Positions 8,701 to 19,300 of a stretch of 64,000 bases of DNA are shown one piece after another. Within the stretch, counting starts at the first letter, position 1; each line of letters opens with the position of its first letter. Position numbers and translations under genes: made by a program. Source of the stretch: Streptosporangium sp. NBC_01756. Lineage in GTDB: Bacteria > Actinomycetota > Actinomycetes > Streptosporangiales > Streptosporangiaceae. The stretch covers positions 7,254,001 through 7,318,000 of the forward strand of contig NZ_CP109130.1 of the NCBI RefSeq assembly GCF_035917975.1, in the 5' to 3' direction. The notes beneath the pieces are model-generated. The model searched no databases, was not told the DNA's origin, and was given only the letters and a program-made list of their open reading frames with translations.

Positions 8701-11700
8701 AGCAGGACGTGGTCGTCGTGCCCGAGTCCGACCAGCGTCGCCCGCATCAGCGGACCGCGGTCCAGATCGAAGGGGGGTGCCGCGTCGGCGCCGGCGATCT
8801 TACGTGCCTCCTCGGCGGAACCCGCCTCGGCCAACCGCAGCCGGACGCGCGCATCCGGGTCCGCCGCCGCGACGACCCGGACCTCCGGCTGGCCGTCAGG
8901 GGTGGCGGGGAAGCGCATGCGCAGGCTCTCGTGCCGCGCCACGACGCCGTCCAGCCGTGCCTGGAGGGCGTCGACGTCCAGCGGTCCGCGCAGCCGTGCC
9001 GTGGCGGGCAGCACGTAGGCGGGGGTGCCCGGAGCGAACTGCTCCATGAACCAGAGCCGCTCCTGCGCGAACGACAGGGGCGGAGCCGTGCCCTCCGGCC
9101 TCCTCGCCACCTCCGGCCCGGCACCCGGCTTCCTCGGCAGGTCCCGCTCGGACCCTTCCCCGTCCGCGGCCAGCCGGTCCAGCGCCCGCGCCAGGTCCCG
9201 GGCGGCGGGATGACCGAACACCAGCTTGAGCGGCACCTCCACGCCCATCGCGGCCGACAGCCTGGCGGTCGTCCGGGTGGCCAGCAGCGAATGCCCGCCG
9301 AGTTGGAAGAAGTCGTCGAGCACCCCGACCCGCTCGACCCCGAGGACCTGTGCCCACACCGAGCAGACCAGCTTCTCCGCCGGAGTCCGCGCGGGTCGGT
9401 AGCCCCGGTCCGACCGGTGCTCGGGTGCGGGCAGCGCCCCTTGGTCGATCTTGCCGGCGGGGGTGAGCGGGATTCGGTCGACCGTCACGACGGCACTCGG
9501 CACCAGATGCGGGGGCAGCTCCGCCGCGAGGTAGGCCCGCAGCTCCCCGGCGACCCGGTCGCCGGCCGTTCCGCCTTCGGTGTCCTGGTCGCCGGTCGTC
9601 CGGTCCCGGCTGTCTCGGTCGCCGGTGGCCTGATCGTCGGCCGTTCCGTCTCCGCTGTCCTGGTCGTCTGTCCTCCGGTCCCGGTCGTCCGGGTCGCCGG
9701 AGCGCTCCGCCTCCCGAACCGGCTCCTCCCGTCGCACGACGTAGGCGACCAGCCGGCGGTCGCCGGGTGTGTCCTCCCTGACGGCCACGGTGGCCTGGAC
9801 GATCAGCGGGTGGGCCAGCAGCCGGGCCTCCACCTCGCCGGGTTCGACGCGGTAACCGCGGATCTTGACCTGACGGTCGAGACGGCCGAGGATCTCCAGG
9901 CGCCCGTCGGCCCGGAAACGGGCCCGGTCACCGGTCCGGTAGAGGCGGGATCCGGCCGGACCGTACGGGTCGGGGACGAACCGTGCGGCTGTCAGGCCGG
10001 GCGATCCCCGGTAGCCGCGCGACAGCCCGGCACCGCCGACGCAGAGCTCGCCCGGCACTCCGACGGGGACCTGCTCGCCGTGTTCGTCCAGCACGTGGAC
10101 CCGGGTGCCGGTGAGCGGGCGTCCGACCGTGGGGCGCCTGGACGCCTCGGAGGGGTCCAGCTCGGCGGCGGTCGCGATGATCGTGGTCTCGGTGGGACCG
10201 TAGCTGTTGACCAGGCTGACGCGCTCGCCGTGTGCGGCGTACCAGGCGGCCAGGGCCGGAGCGGGGAGCGGGTCGGCGCCGAGGATGAGCAGGCGCAGTG
10301 AGGGAGGCCATGCCACCCGCGCCGCGACCAGCTCCCGCCAGTAGGACGTGGGCAGGTCGATGACCGTCAGCGCCGCCCCCTGCGGGGTCCGCAGGAAGTC
10401 GGGGAGCGGCTCGTCCGGGGCGAGCACGAGCTCGGCCCCCGAGGTGAGCGCGGGATAGATCTCCTCGGCATGCGTGTCGAAGCCGACGGAGGCGGACTGC
10501 AGCACGCGGTCACCGGGCCCGATGCCGTACTCCCGCCGCATCCACGCCACGCGTTCGGCCAGCGCCCGCCGCTCGACCTGCACGCCCTTGGGGCGGCCGG
10601 TGGAGCCGGAGGTGTAGATCACATACGCCAGGGCCGCCGGATCGGGCGCGGGCGGGGCACCGTCCGACGGACGGACGGCCATGCCGTACGGCGGGCCGGC
10701 AGCCGGCGGGAGGGTGATCGCGGGGTCCGGCGGACCATCGATCGTGATCACCGGCAGGTCGCACTCCAGCAGGCCGTCCTGGCACAGCAGCAGGGCGGCC
10801 CCGGAGTCGCGCGCCATCCAGCGCAGGCGTTCGGCCGGATAGGCCGGATCGAGAGGGAGGTACGCGCCGCCCGCCGCCGCCACCGCCAGCAGTGCCACGA
10901 CCAGCTCGGGGCTGCGCCGGGCGCACACCGCGACCACCGTCTCGGGCCGCACCCCGGCCGAGGTGAGCCGCGCGGCCAGTCGTACGGCACGGGCGTGCAC
11001 CTCGGCGTAGCTCAGCCGCCGGTCGCCGTGGCTGACCGCGATCGCGTCCGGCGCCAGCCGTACCCGCTCCGCGAAGAGATCGATCACCCCGGACGCGTCG
11101 CCTATCCCGGATGCACTGCCCGTCCTGGACGTGCCGCCTGCCCCGGATGTGCTGTCTATCCCAAACACGCCGCCCGTCCCGGACGGCCGCGCCACCGGTG
11201 GAGCCGAGCCGGACGGCCGGATCGAGCCGGACGCGACAGGCAGGGACGCGGTGGTACCGGGAAGGCGGTCCTCGGGCAGGAGCATCGCGGCGCGCAGCCG
11301 CGACAGCGGGATGTCGCGGTCGTCGGAGACGGCCTCCAGCATCCGCTCGTACCTGCGCAGCATCCGGTCCACCGTGTCCGGCTCGAACAGGTCGGCGTTG
11401 TAGGAGAGCAGCGCGTACAGCGAACCGGAACGCGGCGTCACATCCAGCATCAGGTCGAACTTCGCCTGCCGCGCGCCCGGATCGAACATGCCGCTCTCCA
11501 CACCGGGCAGCACCAGCTCGGACGCGTCCTTGTCCTGCATCACGAACATGGCCTGGAACAGCGGTGTGGTGCTCAGGTCACGCTCGATCCGCAGGTCGTT
11601 CAGCAGCCGCTCGAACGGGATGTCCTGGTGGGCGAACGCGTCCAGCACCGTCGCCCGGGTACGGCCCAGCAGCTCACGGAAGCCCGGGTCGCCCGACAGG

Positions 11701-12719
11701 TCGCCGCGGAGCGCGAGCGTGTTGGGGAAGAACCCGACCACCGGCTCCAGCTCGGGACGGTCCCGGCCGGCGATCACCGAACCCACGCACACGTCGTCCT
11801 GGCCCGAGTGGGCTCCCAGCAGTGCCTGGAAGGCGGCCAGCAGCACGATGAACGGCGTGCACCGCTCCTCCCTGGCGAGCTGCTCCACCCGCGCGGCCAG
11901 CTCCGGTCCGATCCGCCGCACCGTGTAGTCGCCGTTGGAGGACCTCACCGGCGGCCGGGGCCGGTCGGGTGGGACGTCGAGCACGGGCACCCCGGCGAGC
12001 TGCCCGCTCCAGTAGTCGAGCTGGCGCCGCACGGTCGCCTCGTCCAGCCGCTCACGCTGCCAGGCCGCGTAGTCGGCGTACTCCAGCGGCAGCGCCGGCA
12101 GCTCGGCCTCGCGTCCCTCCAGATGGGCGGTGTAGCAGGCGGCGAACTCACGCAGCATGATCTTCAACGACCAGCCGTCGGCCACGATGTGATGCAGCAC
12201 CACGCAGAGCACGTGGTCGGTCTCCGACAGCGTGATCAGATGGACCCGGAGCAGCGGCCCGAGCGCCAGGTCGAAGGGCCGGTTGGTGAGGTCGGCGACC
12301 AGTTCGATCGCGTGGCTCTCCCGCTCGGCGGCCGGCATCCGGGTCAGGTCGATCAGGTCCGGCTCGACGGGCAGCGGCGGTCCGATCTCCTGCACCGGGC
12401 CGCCGTCGCGGGAGGTGAAGCGGGCCCGCAGGGTCGCGTGCCGCGCCACCAGGCGGTCGAGCGCGTGACCGAGCGCGGCCGTGGAGATCCGGCCGCGCAG
12501 CCGCTGCACCATGAACATGTTGTAGGAGGCGTCCGCCGGGTCGAGCCGATGAAGGAACCAGAGCCGTTCCTGCCCGAAGGAGAGCGGCGGCTCGTTCCCG
12601 CCCGCCCGCCGTGGGATGCCCTCCTGCCGCGGCGGCGACGGCTGCCGCCGCATCTTCTCCTCCAGTGCGGCCCGCTGCTCCGGGCTGAGCCGCGCCAGCC
12701 GTGCCCTCAGCTCACTCAT
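5751..12719 (-). CDS. NRPS bimodule C-A-T-C-A(Ser)-T
   Basis: 2322 residues; both ends overlap neighbouring NRPS genes by ATGA. Module 1: C (LHHIVADGWS), A with core [14 protein letters not shown] with LGGHSLL (Ser1144). Module 2: C (VHHIVADGWS), A with [14 protein letters not shown] with GGDSIRS (Ser2251). The pocket of A1 reads D-T-E-D-I-G-S-I-I-K in the unusual FDTHAEEI context. Two acidic residues suggest a basic or diamino-acid substrate, but I cannot name it. The A2 pocket reads D-V-W-H-V-S-L-V-D-K, serine type. No epimerisation domain is present. Low-complexity Gly/Asp/Thr-rich insertions sit in the C1-A1 linker (about 11090-11270) and in the C-terminal parts of both A domains (about 9570-9720 and 6240-6380). 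The last T domain passes its chain to the C domain of the next protein. Confidence 0.95.
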   Translation of the reverse strand: MSELRARLARLSPEQRAALEEKMRRQPSPPRQEGIPRRAGGNEPPLSFGQERLWFLHRLDPADASYNMFMVQRLRGRISTAALGHALDRLVARHATLRARFTSRDGGPVQEIGPPLPVEPDLIDLTRMPAAERESHAIELVADLTNRPFDLALGPLLRVHLITLSETDHVLCVVLHHIVADGWSLKIMLREFAACYTAHLEGREAELPALPLEYADYAAWQRERLDEATVRRQLDYWSGQLAGVPVLDVPPDRPRPPVRSSNGDYTVRRIGPELAARVEQLAREERCTPFIVLLAAFQALLGAHSGQDDVCVGSVIAGRDRPELEPVVGFFPNTLALRGDLSGDPGFRELLGRTRATVLDAFAHQDIPFERLLNDLRIERDLSTTPLFQAMFVMQDKDASELVLPGVESGMFDPGARQAKFDLMLDVTPRSGSLYALLSYNADLFEPDTVDRMLRRYERMLEAVSDDRDIPLSRLRAAMLLPEDRLPGTTASLPVASGSIRPSGSAPPVARPSGTGGVFGIDSTSGAGGTSRTGSASGIGDASGVIDLFAERVRLAPDAIAVSHGDRRLSYAEVHARAVRLAARLTSAGVRPETVVAVCARRSPELVVALLAVAAAGGAYLPLDPAYPAERLRWMARDSGAALLLCQDGLLECDLPVITIDGPPDPAITLPPAAGPPYGMAVRPSDGAPPAPDPAALAYVIYTSGSTGRPKGVQVERRALAERVAWMRREYGIGPGDRVLQSASVGFDTHAEEIYPALTSGAELVLAPDEPLPDFLRTPQGAALTVIDLPTSYWRELVAARVAWPPSLRLLILGADPLPAPALAAWYAAHGERVSLVNSYGPTETTIIATAAELDPSEASRRPTVGRPLTGTRVHVLDEHGEQVPVGVPGELCVGGAGLSRGYRGSPGLTAARFVPDPYGPAGSRLYRTGDRARFRADGRLEILGRLDRQVKIRGYRVEPGEVEARLLAHPLIVQATVAVREDTPGDRRLVAYVVRREEPVREAERSGDPDDRDRRTDDQDSGDGTADDQATGDRDSRDRTTGDQDTEGGTAGDRVAGELRAYLAAELPPHLVPSAVVTVDRIPLTPAGKIDQGALPAPEHRSDRGYRPARTPAEKLVCSVWAQVLGVERVGVLDDFFQLGGHSLLATRTTARLSAAMGVEVPLKLVFGHPAARDLARALDRLAADGEGSERDLPRKPGAGPEVARRPEGTAPPLSFAQERLWFMEQFAPGTPAYVLPATARLRGPLDVDALQARLDGVVARHESLRMRFPATPDGQPEVRVVAAADPDARVRLRLAEAGSAEEARKIAGADAAPPFDLDRGPLMRATLVGLGHDDHVLLVAVHHIVADGWSAEILLDELLTGEDGPVEHPVAHGSADRTAGQSRAEPEIGYGDYARWQRDRMAGSRLERHLEFWRQELAGLPPLDLPLDGPRTVRRGHRGAWHDLRLDGALTSAVRELARAHGATLYMTLLAAFQATLARWSGQRDFAVGSPVSGRDRSEFEGLIGLFVNLLPLRARLDGDPTFAELLGRTRDAALDVYAHQELPFEKLVAELDLARDAARPPVVQVLFALQSYLGQTSGPGRSQAEPFSLDTTTTRFDLELYAAETGEGLSARFVYDRDLFRPDTVERLAAGFRTLLHAAVADPGTRLGDLEVLSPEERELVLTRWNATSVAFSPASTLHGLIEAQAVRTPDAPAVVFEDLTLTYAELDARAGLLAGRLTARGIGPGSVLAVRAERSLDLPVQLLAVLKSGAAYLPLDPGLPKRRVRLMLADAGAVELGAVLEAPAGAALEPAAGASRGGDVPEDSLAYVIFTSGSTGRPKGVGISHRAIVNRLRWMQRTYGLDSSDAVLQKTPAGFDVSVWELFWPLTAGARLVLARPGGHRDPAYLREIITDRRITTAHFVPSMLAAFTAEEGIEECRSLRRVVCSGEELTAGAARRLTDRLPGVELHNLYGPTEAAVDVSWHRYVPGEQVVPIGRPVDNTRLYVLDEALRPVPVGTPGQLFIGGVQLARGYLGRPALTAERFLPDPYGPPGSRLYATGDRARWRPDGELDYLGRLDTQVKIRGMRVEPGEIEAVLIRHPDLRAAAVGVWHDGSGARLVGYGVRREDAAGRAGDGAADQAATGDGDTLGDGDTPGAGGTPGDRDTPGDGGVTGSAGGAGRPDPRDWLRDELPEHMIPTVWVMLDALPLTPNGKLDRAALPPPPRGGDLPWEPPRTKAEDVVAEVWQAVLGLDEVGRHDGFFAVGGDSIRSLSVVARLRSLGYALDLQHLFTHQTVAELATVLGTPGHGPSAGPEPAPATEAFGLLSPEDLAKLRKGDR

Positions 12720-15700
12720 GCGTCGGGGTCCTCCAGCGCGGCCAGCAGCTCTTCCAGCCCCTCGTCCTGCTCAAGCTGCATTCCGAGTACGGCGAGCGCG
12801 TGCTCGGCCACCGTGGTGATCTCGAAACACTGCCGCAGCGGCAGCTCCACGCCGTAGCCCTCCCGGTAGCGGGTGACCAGCAGCACCGCCAGCAGCGAGT
12901 GCCCACCGAGCTGGAAGAAGTCGTCGTCCACACCGATCTGGTCGCGGCCCAGCAGCTCGGCCCAGAGCGCGCACAGCTCGCCCTCCATCGGGGTACGCGG
13001 CTCCAGGTACGGGGTGCCGAGATCGGCCCGGCCGGAACCGCCCGGCGAGGGCAGCGCACTCCGGTCGAGCTTGCCGCTCGGACCGAGCGGGAGGGCGTCG
13101 ATCCCGACGAACGCCTGAGGGATGAGCGCCGAGGGCAGCCGCCGGGCCAGTGCCCGGCGCAGCTCCCCGGTGAGCTGCGCAGGATCGCCCGCCCAGTCCA
13201 CGTAGGCGACCAGCCCGCGCCCGCCGGGCGCGTCGTCCCGCAGGGCCACGACCGCCTGGCGCACCTTGGTGTGCTCGGCGAGCACCGCCTCGATCTCACC
13301 CGGCTCGACCCGCCAGCCGTGCACCTTCACCTGGTCGTCCAGGCGCCCCAGGAACTCCAGGTCGCCGTCGGCGTTCCACCTGGCCCGGTCGCCGGTGGCG
13401 TAGAGCCGCGAGCCGGGCGGGCCGTACGGGTCGGGTACGAACCGTTCGGCCGTCAGGCCGGGCCGGCCCGCGTAGCCGCGCGCGACCTGCGTACCACCGA
13501 TGTGCAGGTGGCCGGGGACGCCGATCGGCACCGGCTCAAGCCGCCCGTCCAGGACATACAGCTGGTTGCCCGGCATGGGACGGCCGATCGGCAGTGTGTG
13601 CCGCGTCCCGTCCGGATCGCAGCGCCAGGCGGTCACGTCCACCGCCGCCTCCGTCGGCCCATACAGGTTGTGCAGCTCCACACCGGGCAGCCGTTCGAAG
13701 AACCGCGCCGCCAGCCGGGGCGGCAGCTCCTCGCCGCTGCAGATCACCCGCTTCAGCGAGCGGCACGACTCGATGCCCGTCTCCTCCACGAACATCGCCA
13801 GCATGGAGGGCACGAAGTGCATCGTGGTCACCGCGTGCGCCTTGATCAGGTCACGCTGGTGGGTGGGGTCGCGGTGCCCGCCGGGCCGGGCCGTCACCAG
13901 GTGGGCGCCGGTGACCAGCGGCCAGAAGAACTCCCAGACCGAAACGTCGAAGCTCGCCGGGGTCTTCTGCATGACCGCCTCACCCGGGGCGAGCCCGAAC
14001 CTGCGCTGCATCCAGCCGAGCCGGTTGACGATGCCGCGATGGCTGTTGACCACCCCCTTGGGCCGCCCGGTCGAACCCGAGGTGTAGATCATGTAGGCGG
14101 CGTCGCCGGGACCGGCCACCGGGTCGGGGTTGCCCGCCGGCTGCCGCCCCCAGCTCTCCGGGTCGTCGAGCAGGACCGGTTTGGTCGCCCCCTCGGGGAG
14201 CAGACCGCGCAGGTGGCGCTGGGTCAGCAACACCTTGGCCCCGCTGTCGGCCAGCATGAACGCCAACCGGGACGGCGGATACTCCGCGTCCAGCGGGACG
14301 TACGCCCCACCGGCCTTCAGTACGGCGAGCAGCCCGACGACCAGTTCGGCCGAGCGCTCGGCGCAGACCGCCACCGGGCTGCCCCGGCGCACCCCGATCC
14401 GGCGCAGCCAGTGGGCCAGCCGGTTGGCGCGTTCGTTCAGCTCGGCGTAGGTCAGCGTGACGTCGCCCGCCACCACGGCCCGGGCATCCGGGGTCCTGGC
14501 CACCTGGGCCTCGACCAGCCCGGTCAGGGTCGCGCCGGAACCGCCGACATCCACGGTGTCCACGGAGTCCGCGAGACTTCCGGCATCCGCGACGCTTCCG
14601 GCTTCCGCGACGCTTCCGGCTTCCGCGACGCTTCCGGCTTCCGCGACGCTTCCGGCTTCCGCGACGCTTCCGGCTTCCGCGGCTTCCGCGGCTTCCGCGG
14701 CATCCGCGGTGTCCGCGGCGCTTCCGGTGTCCCGGGGCGCTCCGGCGTCCACCCCCGCACCGAGGGCCAGGACCTCCGCCCGCTCGGCCCCGGTGAGCAG
14801 CGGCAGCCGGGAGAGCGGCACATGGGGGTCGGCGACGGCCGCGGTGAGCAGCGTCTCCAGGTTCGCGGCGAACCGTTCGACCGTGGAGCGGTCGAACAGG
14901 TCGGTGCTGTACTCCAGGCGGCTGTGCAGCCGGCCCTCGCGCATGTTCAGATCGAGCTGCAGGTCCACCTTGGCGGTGCCGTTGGCGATCTGACCCTCGT
15001 TGGAGTCGGCGGCCAGGTTGAACATCACCTGGTACAGCGGCGGCACACTCAGGTCACGGGTCGCCTGCAGCGCCTCCACCAGCCGCTCGAACGGCAGCTC
15101 CTGGTGGTCCAGCGCCTCGGCGACCGTGGTCCGCACCCGCACCGCCGCCTCGGCGAACGTCGGATCCCCGCCCAGGTCGGTGCGGAGCGCCACCGCGTTC
15201 ACGAACATGCCGATGACCGGCTCCGTCTCCGGCAGCATCCGCCCCGCCACCGGTGTGCCCACGACGATGTCCCGCAGGCCCGACCAGCGCGACAGCACGC
15301 CCGCGAACGCGGTGAGCATGACCGTGAACAGCGTCGAGTTCAGGTCCTTGGCCAGCCGCTCCACCCCGGACGACAGCTCCGCGGAGAACGCGCCCAGCAG
15401 CATTTCCCCCCGGTAGGTGCGCCGGCGCGGGCGCGGCCGGTCGGCCGGCAGCCCCAGATCGGCCGGCACCCCGGCGAGCCGCTCCTGCCAGTGGGCCAGC
15501 TCCGCCGCCAGGAACTCGCCGGTGAGCCTGCCGCGCTGCCAGACCGCGAAGTCGGCGAACTGGATGGGCAACTCCGGAAGCTTGGGCTCCCGGTTCTCGC
15601 CCAGCGCGTCGTAACACTCCTCCAGTTCGTTGAGGAAGATGTGGCTGGACACCCCGTCGAACACGGTGTGGTCGAACACGCAGACCAGCCGCAGGTCGTC

Positions 15701-16102
15701 GTCGGCCATCTTCACGTGCCGCATCCGCCACAGCGGCGCCTCGTCCATGGCGAACGGCGTCACCCCGTCCGCTCTGGCCAGCCTGGTCAGCTCTGCCTCC
15801 CGCTCGGCGGGCGGCAGCTGGGTGAGATCGGTCTCGGTGAGCCGGACCGGGGGAGAGGCGCCGGTGATGATCTGCATCACCTGGCCGTCTCGGAACTCGA
15901 ACACGGTGCGCAACACCTCGTGCCGGCCGACCACCCGGGCGACGGCTTGCTCCAGCCGGCGCGGGTCGACCGGCTGGCGGGCGGTCATCGGCATCACCAT
16001 GCCGATGTTGTAGACGGCCAGCTCGGGTTCGAACCGGGCGAGGAACCACATCCGCTCCTGCCCCGAGGAGGACGGGAAGACATCCACCGCCTGGTCGGTC
16101 AC
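12716..16102 (-). CDS. NRPS module C-A(Ser)-T
   Basis: 1128 residues. The GTG start at 16102 overlaps the stop of the MbtH-like gene (GTGA), and its stop overlaps the next NRPS (ATGA). The C domain has DHTVFDG at 144-150: the first His of HHxxxDG is Asp, but the catalytic second His is kept. It should condense the PKS-bound chain with the next amino acid. The A domain core is [13 protein letters not shown], with a pocket read as D-V-W-H-I-S-L-V-D-K, serine type. T has LGGHSLL (Ser1069). An Ala/Glu/Gly/Ser/Val hexapeptide array lies in the C-A linker (14573-14698). As the first module after the PKS, it marks the polyketide-to-peptide switch. Confidence in the domain order is high; the substrate is a by-eye code reading. 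Confidence 0.95.
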   Translation of the reverse strand: MTDQAVDVFPSSSGQERMWFLARFEPELAVYNIGMVMPMTARQPVDPRRLEQAVARVVGRHEVLRTVFEFRDGQVMQIITGASPPVRLTETDLTQLPPAEREAELTRLARADGVTPFAMDEAPLWRMRHVKMADDDLRLVCVFDHTVFDGVSSHIFLNELEECYDALGENREPKLPELPIQFADFAVWQRGRLTGEFLAAELAHWQERLAGVPADLGLPADRPRPRRRTYRGEMLLGAFSAELSSGVERLAKDLNSTLFTVMLTAFAGVLSRWSGLRDIVVGTPVAGRMLPETEPVIGMFVNAVALRTDLGGDPTFAEAAVRVRTTVAEALDHQELPFERLVEALQATRDLSVPPLYQVMFNLAADSNEGQIANGTAKVDLQLDLNMREGRLHSRLEYSTDLFDRSTVERFAANLETLLTAAVADPHVPLSRLPLLTGAERAEVLALGAGVDAGAPRDTGSAADTADAAEAAEAAEAGSVAEAGSVAEAGSVAEAGSVAEAGSVADAGSLADSVDTVDVGGSGATLTGLVEAQVARTPDARAVVAGDVTLTYAELNERANRLAHWLRRIGVRRGSPVAVCAERSAELVVGLLAVLKAGGAYVPLDAEYPPSRLAFMLADSGAKVLLTQRHLRGLLPEGATKPVLLDDPESWGRQPAGNPDPVAGPGDAAYMIYTSGSTGRPKGVVNSHRGIVNRLGWMQRRFGLAPGEAVMQKTPASFDVSVWEFFWPLVTGAHLVTARPGGHRDPTHQRDLIKAHAVTTMHFVPSMLAMFVEETGIESCRSLKRVICSGEELPPRLAARFFERLPGVELHNLYGPTEAAVDVTAWRCDPDGTRHTLPIGRPMPGNQLYVLDGRLEPVPIGVPGHLHIGGTQVARGYAGRPGLTAERFVPDPYGPPGSRLYATGDRARWNADGDLEFLGRLDDQVKVHGWRVEPGEIEAVLAEHTKVRQAVVALRDDAPGGRGLVAYVDWAGDPAQLTGELRRALARRLPSALIPQAFVGIDALPLGPSGKLDRSALPSPGGSGRADLGTPYLEPRTPMEGELCALWAELLGRDQIGVDDDFFQLGGHSLLAVLLVTRYREGYGVELPLRQCFEITTVAEHALAVLGMQLEQDEGLEELLAALEDPDA
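14573..14698. repeat. 18-bp in-frame tandem array in NRPS linker
   Basis: Five perfect copies of the 18-bp unit gacgcttccggcttccgc run from 14591 to 14680. One imperfect copy precedes them (14573-14590), and two 9-bp half units follow. On the coding strand each unit adds the hexapeptide A-E-A-G-S-V to the flexible C-A linker, so copy number can change without a frameshift. Confidence 0.93.
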
Positions 16103-16308
16103 CTGGACTCCCCCGCGTCCATGGCCGCACGCAGGCTACGGGGCCGCATGTCCGTCCAGACCTCCTCGATGTGGGCCAGGCAGTCCTCCCTGGTCCCGCG
16201 GAAACCCTCGTCGTGCCAGCCGTCGGGGTTGTCCCGGCCGGCCGGCCAGACGGAGTACTGCTCCTCGTCGTTGACGACGACCTTCGTCTCGGTGGGGGAT
16301 TCGCTCAC
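16099..16308 (-). CDS. MbtH-like NRPS chaperone
   Basis: 69 residues, the usual MbtH-like length. It carries the family pattern: N-terminal acidic stretch, EEQYSVWP, then GW.DEGF.G....[11 protein letters not shown], with the conserved Trp and Pro residues present. MbtH-like proteins bind the N-terminal subdomain of adenylation domains and are needed for the folding or activity of many actinobacterial A domains. The gene lies between the PKS and the first downstream NRPS. It starts with GTG overlapping the PKS stop (GTGA) and ends overlapping the NRPS start (GTGA), which should keep its synthesis in step with them. It probably serves several of the six A domains; which ones cannot be told. Confidence 0.97.
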   Translation of the reverse strand: MSESPTETKVVVNDEEQYSVWPAGRDNPDGWHDEGFRGTREDCLAHIEEVWTDMRPRSLRAAMDAGESR

Positions 16309-19300
16309 TGCTGCTCACTCCTGCGCGGAAGCCGGGGGATCACGGATTGGTCGGTGGCCGAGGCCGTGGCCGTGGCCGGAGCGGCGGCGCGGGCCTGCTC
16401 GATCAGCGAGGTGACCCCGGCGACCGTGGGCTCCTCGAACAGGCTGCGCATCGGCAGCCGCACGCCGAGTTCCTTGCGGATGAGCGCGATGAGCTGCACC
16501 GCGATCAGCGAGTTGCCGCCGAGTTCGAAGAAGTCGTCGTCCACGCCGATGCGCTCACCGCCGAGCACCTCGCTCCACAGCCGGGCGATGGCGGACTCGA
16601 CCTCACCACGCGGGGCCACGTGGTCGTCGCCCGCCGTACGGGCCGGACGGTCCGCCACGGCGGCGGAGTCCAGCTCCGTCTCGACCGTCTCCTGCGTCAC
16701 CGAGCCGACGCCGGCCAGGTAGGCGGCTACCGGGGTCGCCGCGATCACCACCTGCGGGCCGAGCGGGGTGGCCAGCAGCCGGTGGAACGCCTCGGCGCCG
16801 TCCGCCGGGCGGATGCCGACCGCGTCGGGTCCGCCGCCGGCCGGCGCGACCTGGCCGCCGTGGCCGCCCTGGACGTCCGGCCCGCTCCGCACGGCGGCGG
16901 CCGCCCGCTGGGCGCCCGCGCCGGCGGTCACCCCGGCCACCACGGCGTCGGTGTTGATCCGGCGCAGCACGTAGTCGGAGATCTCCGTCACGACGGTGCC
17001 GTCCGCGGCGATGAGCGTCACGTCCACCGCGAGCACCTCGTCGGTGTCGCTGTCACGGAACCGCAGATGGCTCCAGAACGCGCCGGGCAGCCGGTCCCGC
17101 ACGGTGATGCGGCCGTAGCCGAGCGGCAGGTAGTGCCCCTGGATGTCCACCCAGGTGAAGGAGGTGGCGCTGTCCATCATCGCGGGGTGCAGGCCCCAGC
17201 GGTCCAGGTCCAGCCCGACCAGCTCGTCGGCCTCGAACCAGCCCAGGGCCTCGTTCTGGCCGATGTGGCAGCTCCGCAGGTTGTGGCCCCAGTGCGGGCC
17301 GAGCGTGAGCAGTCCCGACAGTGGCACACCGCCCTGCTCGTCGCCCGCCGGGGCGCACCGCTCCACGATGGCCGCCACGTCGACGTGCCCGGCGGGCCCC
17401 GGATCGACCCGGGCGGCCGTACCGCGCGCGTGCGTGCGCTGCTCGCCGCCGATGACGCTGCGCACCTGGAACTCCGCGCCGTCGGCCTCGGGACTGAACA
17501 CCACCCTGATCTCGGCGGTCGCCCCGTCGGCCACCGACAGCGGCTCGACGAACACCACGTCACGCAGCTCCACGACCCCGCCGGACGGCGGCAGCACCGC
17601 GTCGCTCGCACAGCGGGCCATCTCGACGTGCCCGGTGCCGGGAAGCACCGACACATCGGAGATGCGGTGCTCGTCCAGCGCCCAGTGCGTCTCGGGGGAG
17701 ATGCTGCCGCCGGCCCAGCCGAGCCCGTCATCGTCGGCCTCGTGCCAGGCCGTGAGGATCGGATGGTCGATCGCCCTGATCCGGTCGCCGTGCTGCAGCG
17801 CCACGAACCCCGCCGGGGCGGCGACCTCGGCCGCCATGCCGACCTCCAGCCACCTGCCCCAGTTCGCGGAGACGACCGTGGCCGCCCGCCAGCCGTGCTC
17901 ACCCCTGGCGTGGGCGTCCAGGAAGTTGTTGGCCGCGCAGTAGTCGACCTGGCCGAAACCGCCCGCGACGGCGGTGATGGACGAGCACAGCACGACGGCC
18001 TCCAGGTCGAGGTCGCCGAAGGCCTCACGCAGCGCCAGCGTGCCGGCCACCTTGGGAGCCAGCACCCGCTCGGCCGCGGCCCGCTCCTTCACCTCCGCCA
18101 TGCCGCCGCCGGGCAGCCCCGCCGCGTGCACGATCACGTCCACCCGGCCGAACCTGTCGAGCGTCTCCCGCCTGACCCGCCGCATGTCATCGGCGTCCGT
18201 GACGTCCGCCGCCAGCACCAGCACCTCCGCGCCCGCGGCCTCCATCCGGCGGATCGCCGTGACCGCCCGGCCCTCGCGGCCCGCCGCGTGCGCGTCCCAC
18301 CGGTCCCGGCCGGGCAGCCCCGACCGGGACAGCAGCACCAGCCGCACCCGCGCCCGCTCGGCCAGGTCCTCGGCCAGCGAGATCCCGATCCCGCCCAGGC
18401 CACCGGTGATCAGATAAACCTGTCCGTCCCTGGGCCCCGTCTGACCGGCCTCGCCGTCCTCCGGTACGGCGTCCGCCCGGTCCGTGCCCCCGTCGTCACG
18501 CACGGCGCCCGTCCCGCCCGCGTCCGTACGGCCCGCGTCCGTACGGCCCGCGTCCGTACGGCCCGGTGCGGACCCGGACCCGGATGCGGCCGGAACCTCG
18601 ATCTGCTCGTAGTGCTGCAGCCACCGCCGGCCACCCCGGACGCTCACCGTCGGCAGCAGCCCGGCCTCGTCCGGCTCGATCCTCCTGGCCAGCTCGGCGA
18701 CCGCGTTCCTGACCCGGTCACGCCCGTCCAGGTCGACATGGCGGACCCGCAGCCACGGTGTCTCCAACGGCACCACCCGGGGGAACCCGGCCAGCGTCGC
18801 GTGCTCCGGACGGAGCAGATCACCACCGGTGACGTCCTGGACCCCGGAGGTCAGCAGAGTCAGCTCCACCCCACCCGCCGGCTGCACCGCCGTCAGCGCC
18901 TGCACCAGCGCCAGCACGCTGAAGAAGCCCCGGTCCTGCGCCCGCCAGGTCTCCTCGATCCCCTGGGCCGGATCCCCGTCGAGTGTCCAGGCGTGCACCA
19001 CCCGGTCCGGCAGCTCACCCACGGCCGACAGCAGCGCGTCATAGTCGGCCCGTTCCGCCGGCCGTACCGTGAAACCGCCGTCCACCGCCGCGAACCCCGC
19101 GCCCGGCCGCACCTCGACCACCTCGGCCCCCGACGCGCGCAGCGCACCGGCCAGCGCCGCCGAGTCTCCGTCGGCGAACAGCAGGACACGGGTGAACGGC
19201 GACAGCGGCGCCGGACCCGGCGGAGCCTGCCGCCACACGGGAGCGCTGAACCAGCGCTCCAGCGGCAGGTCCTTCTCCTCCTCCGGAGCGTGGTTGGCCA

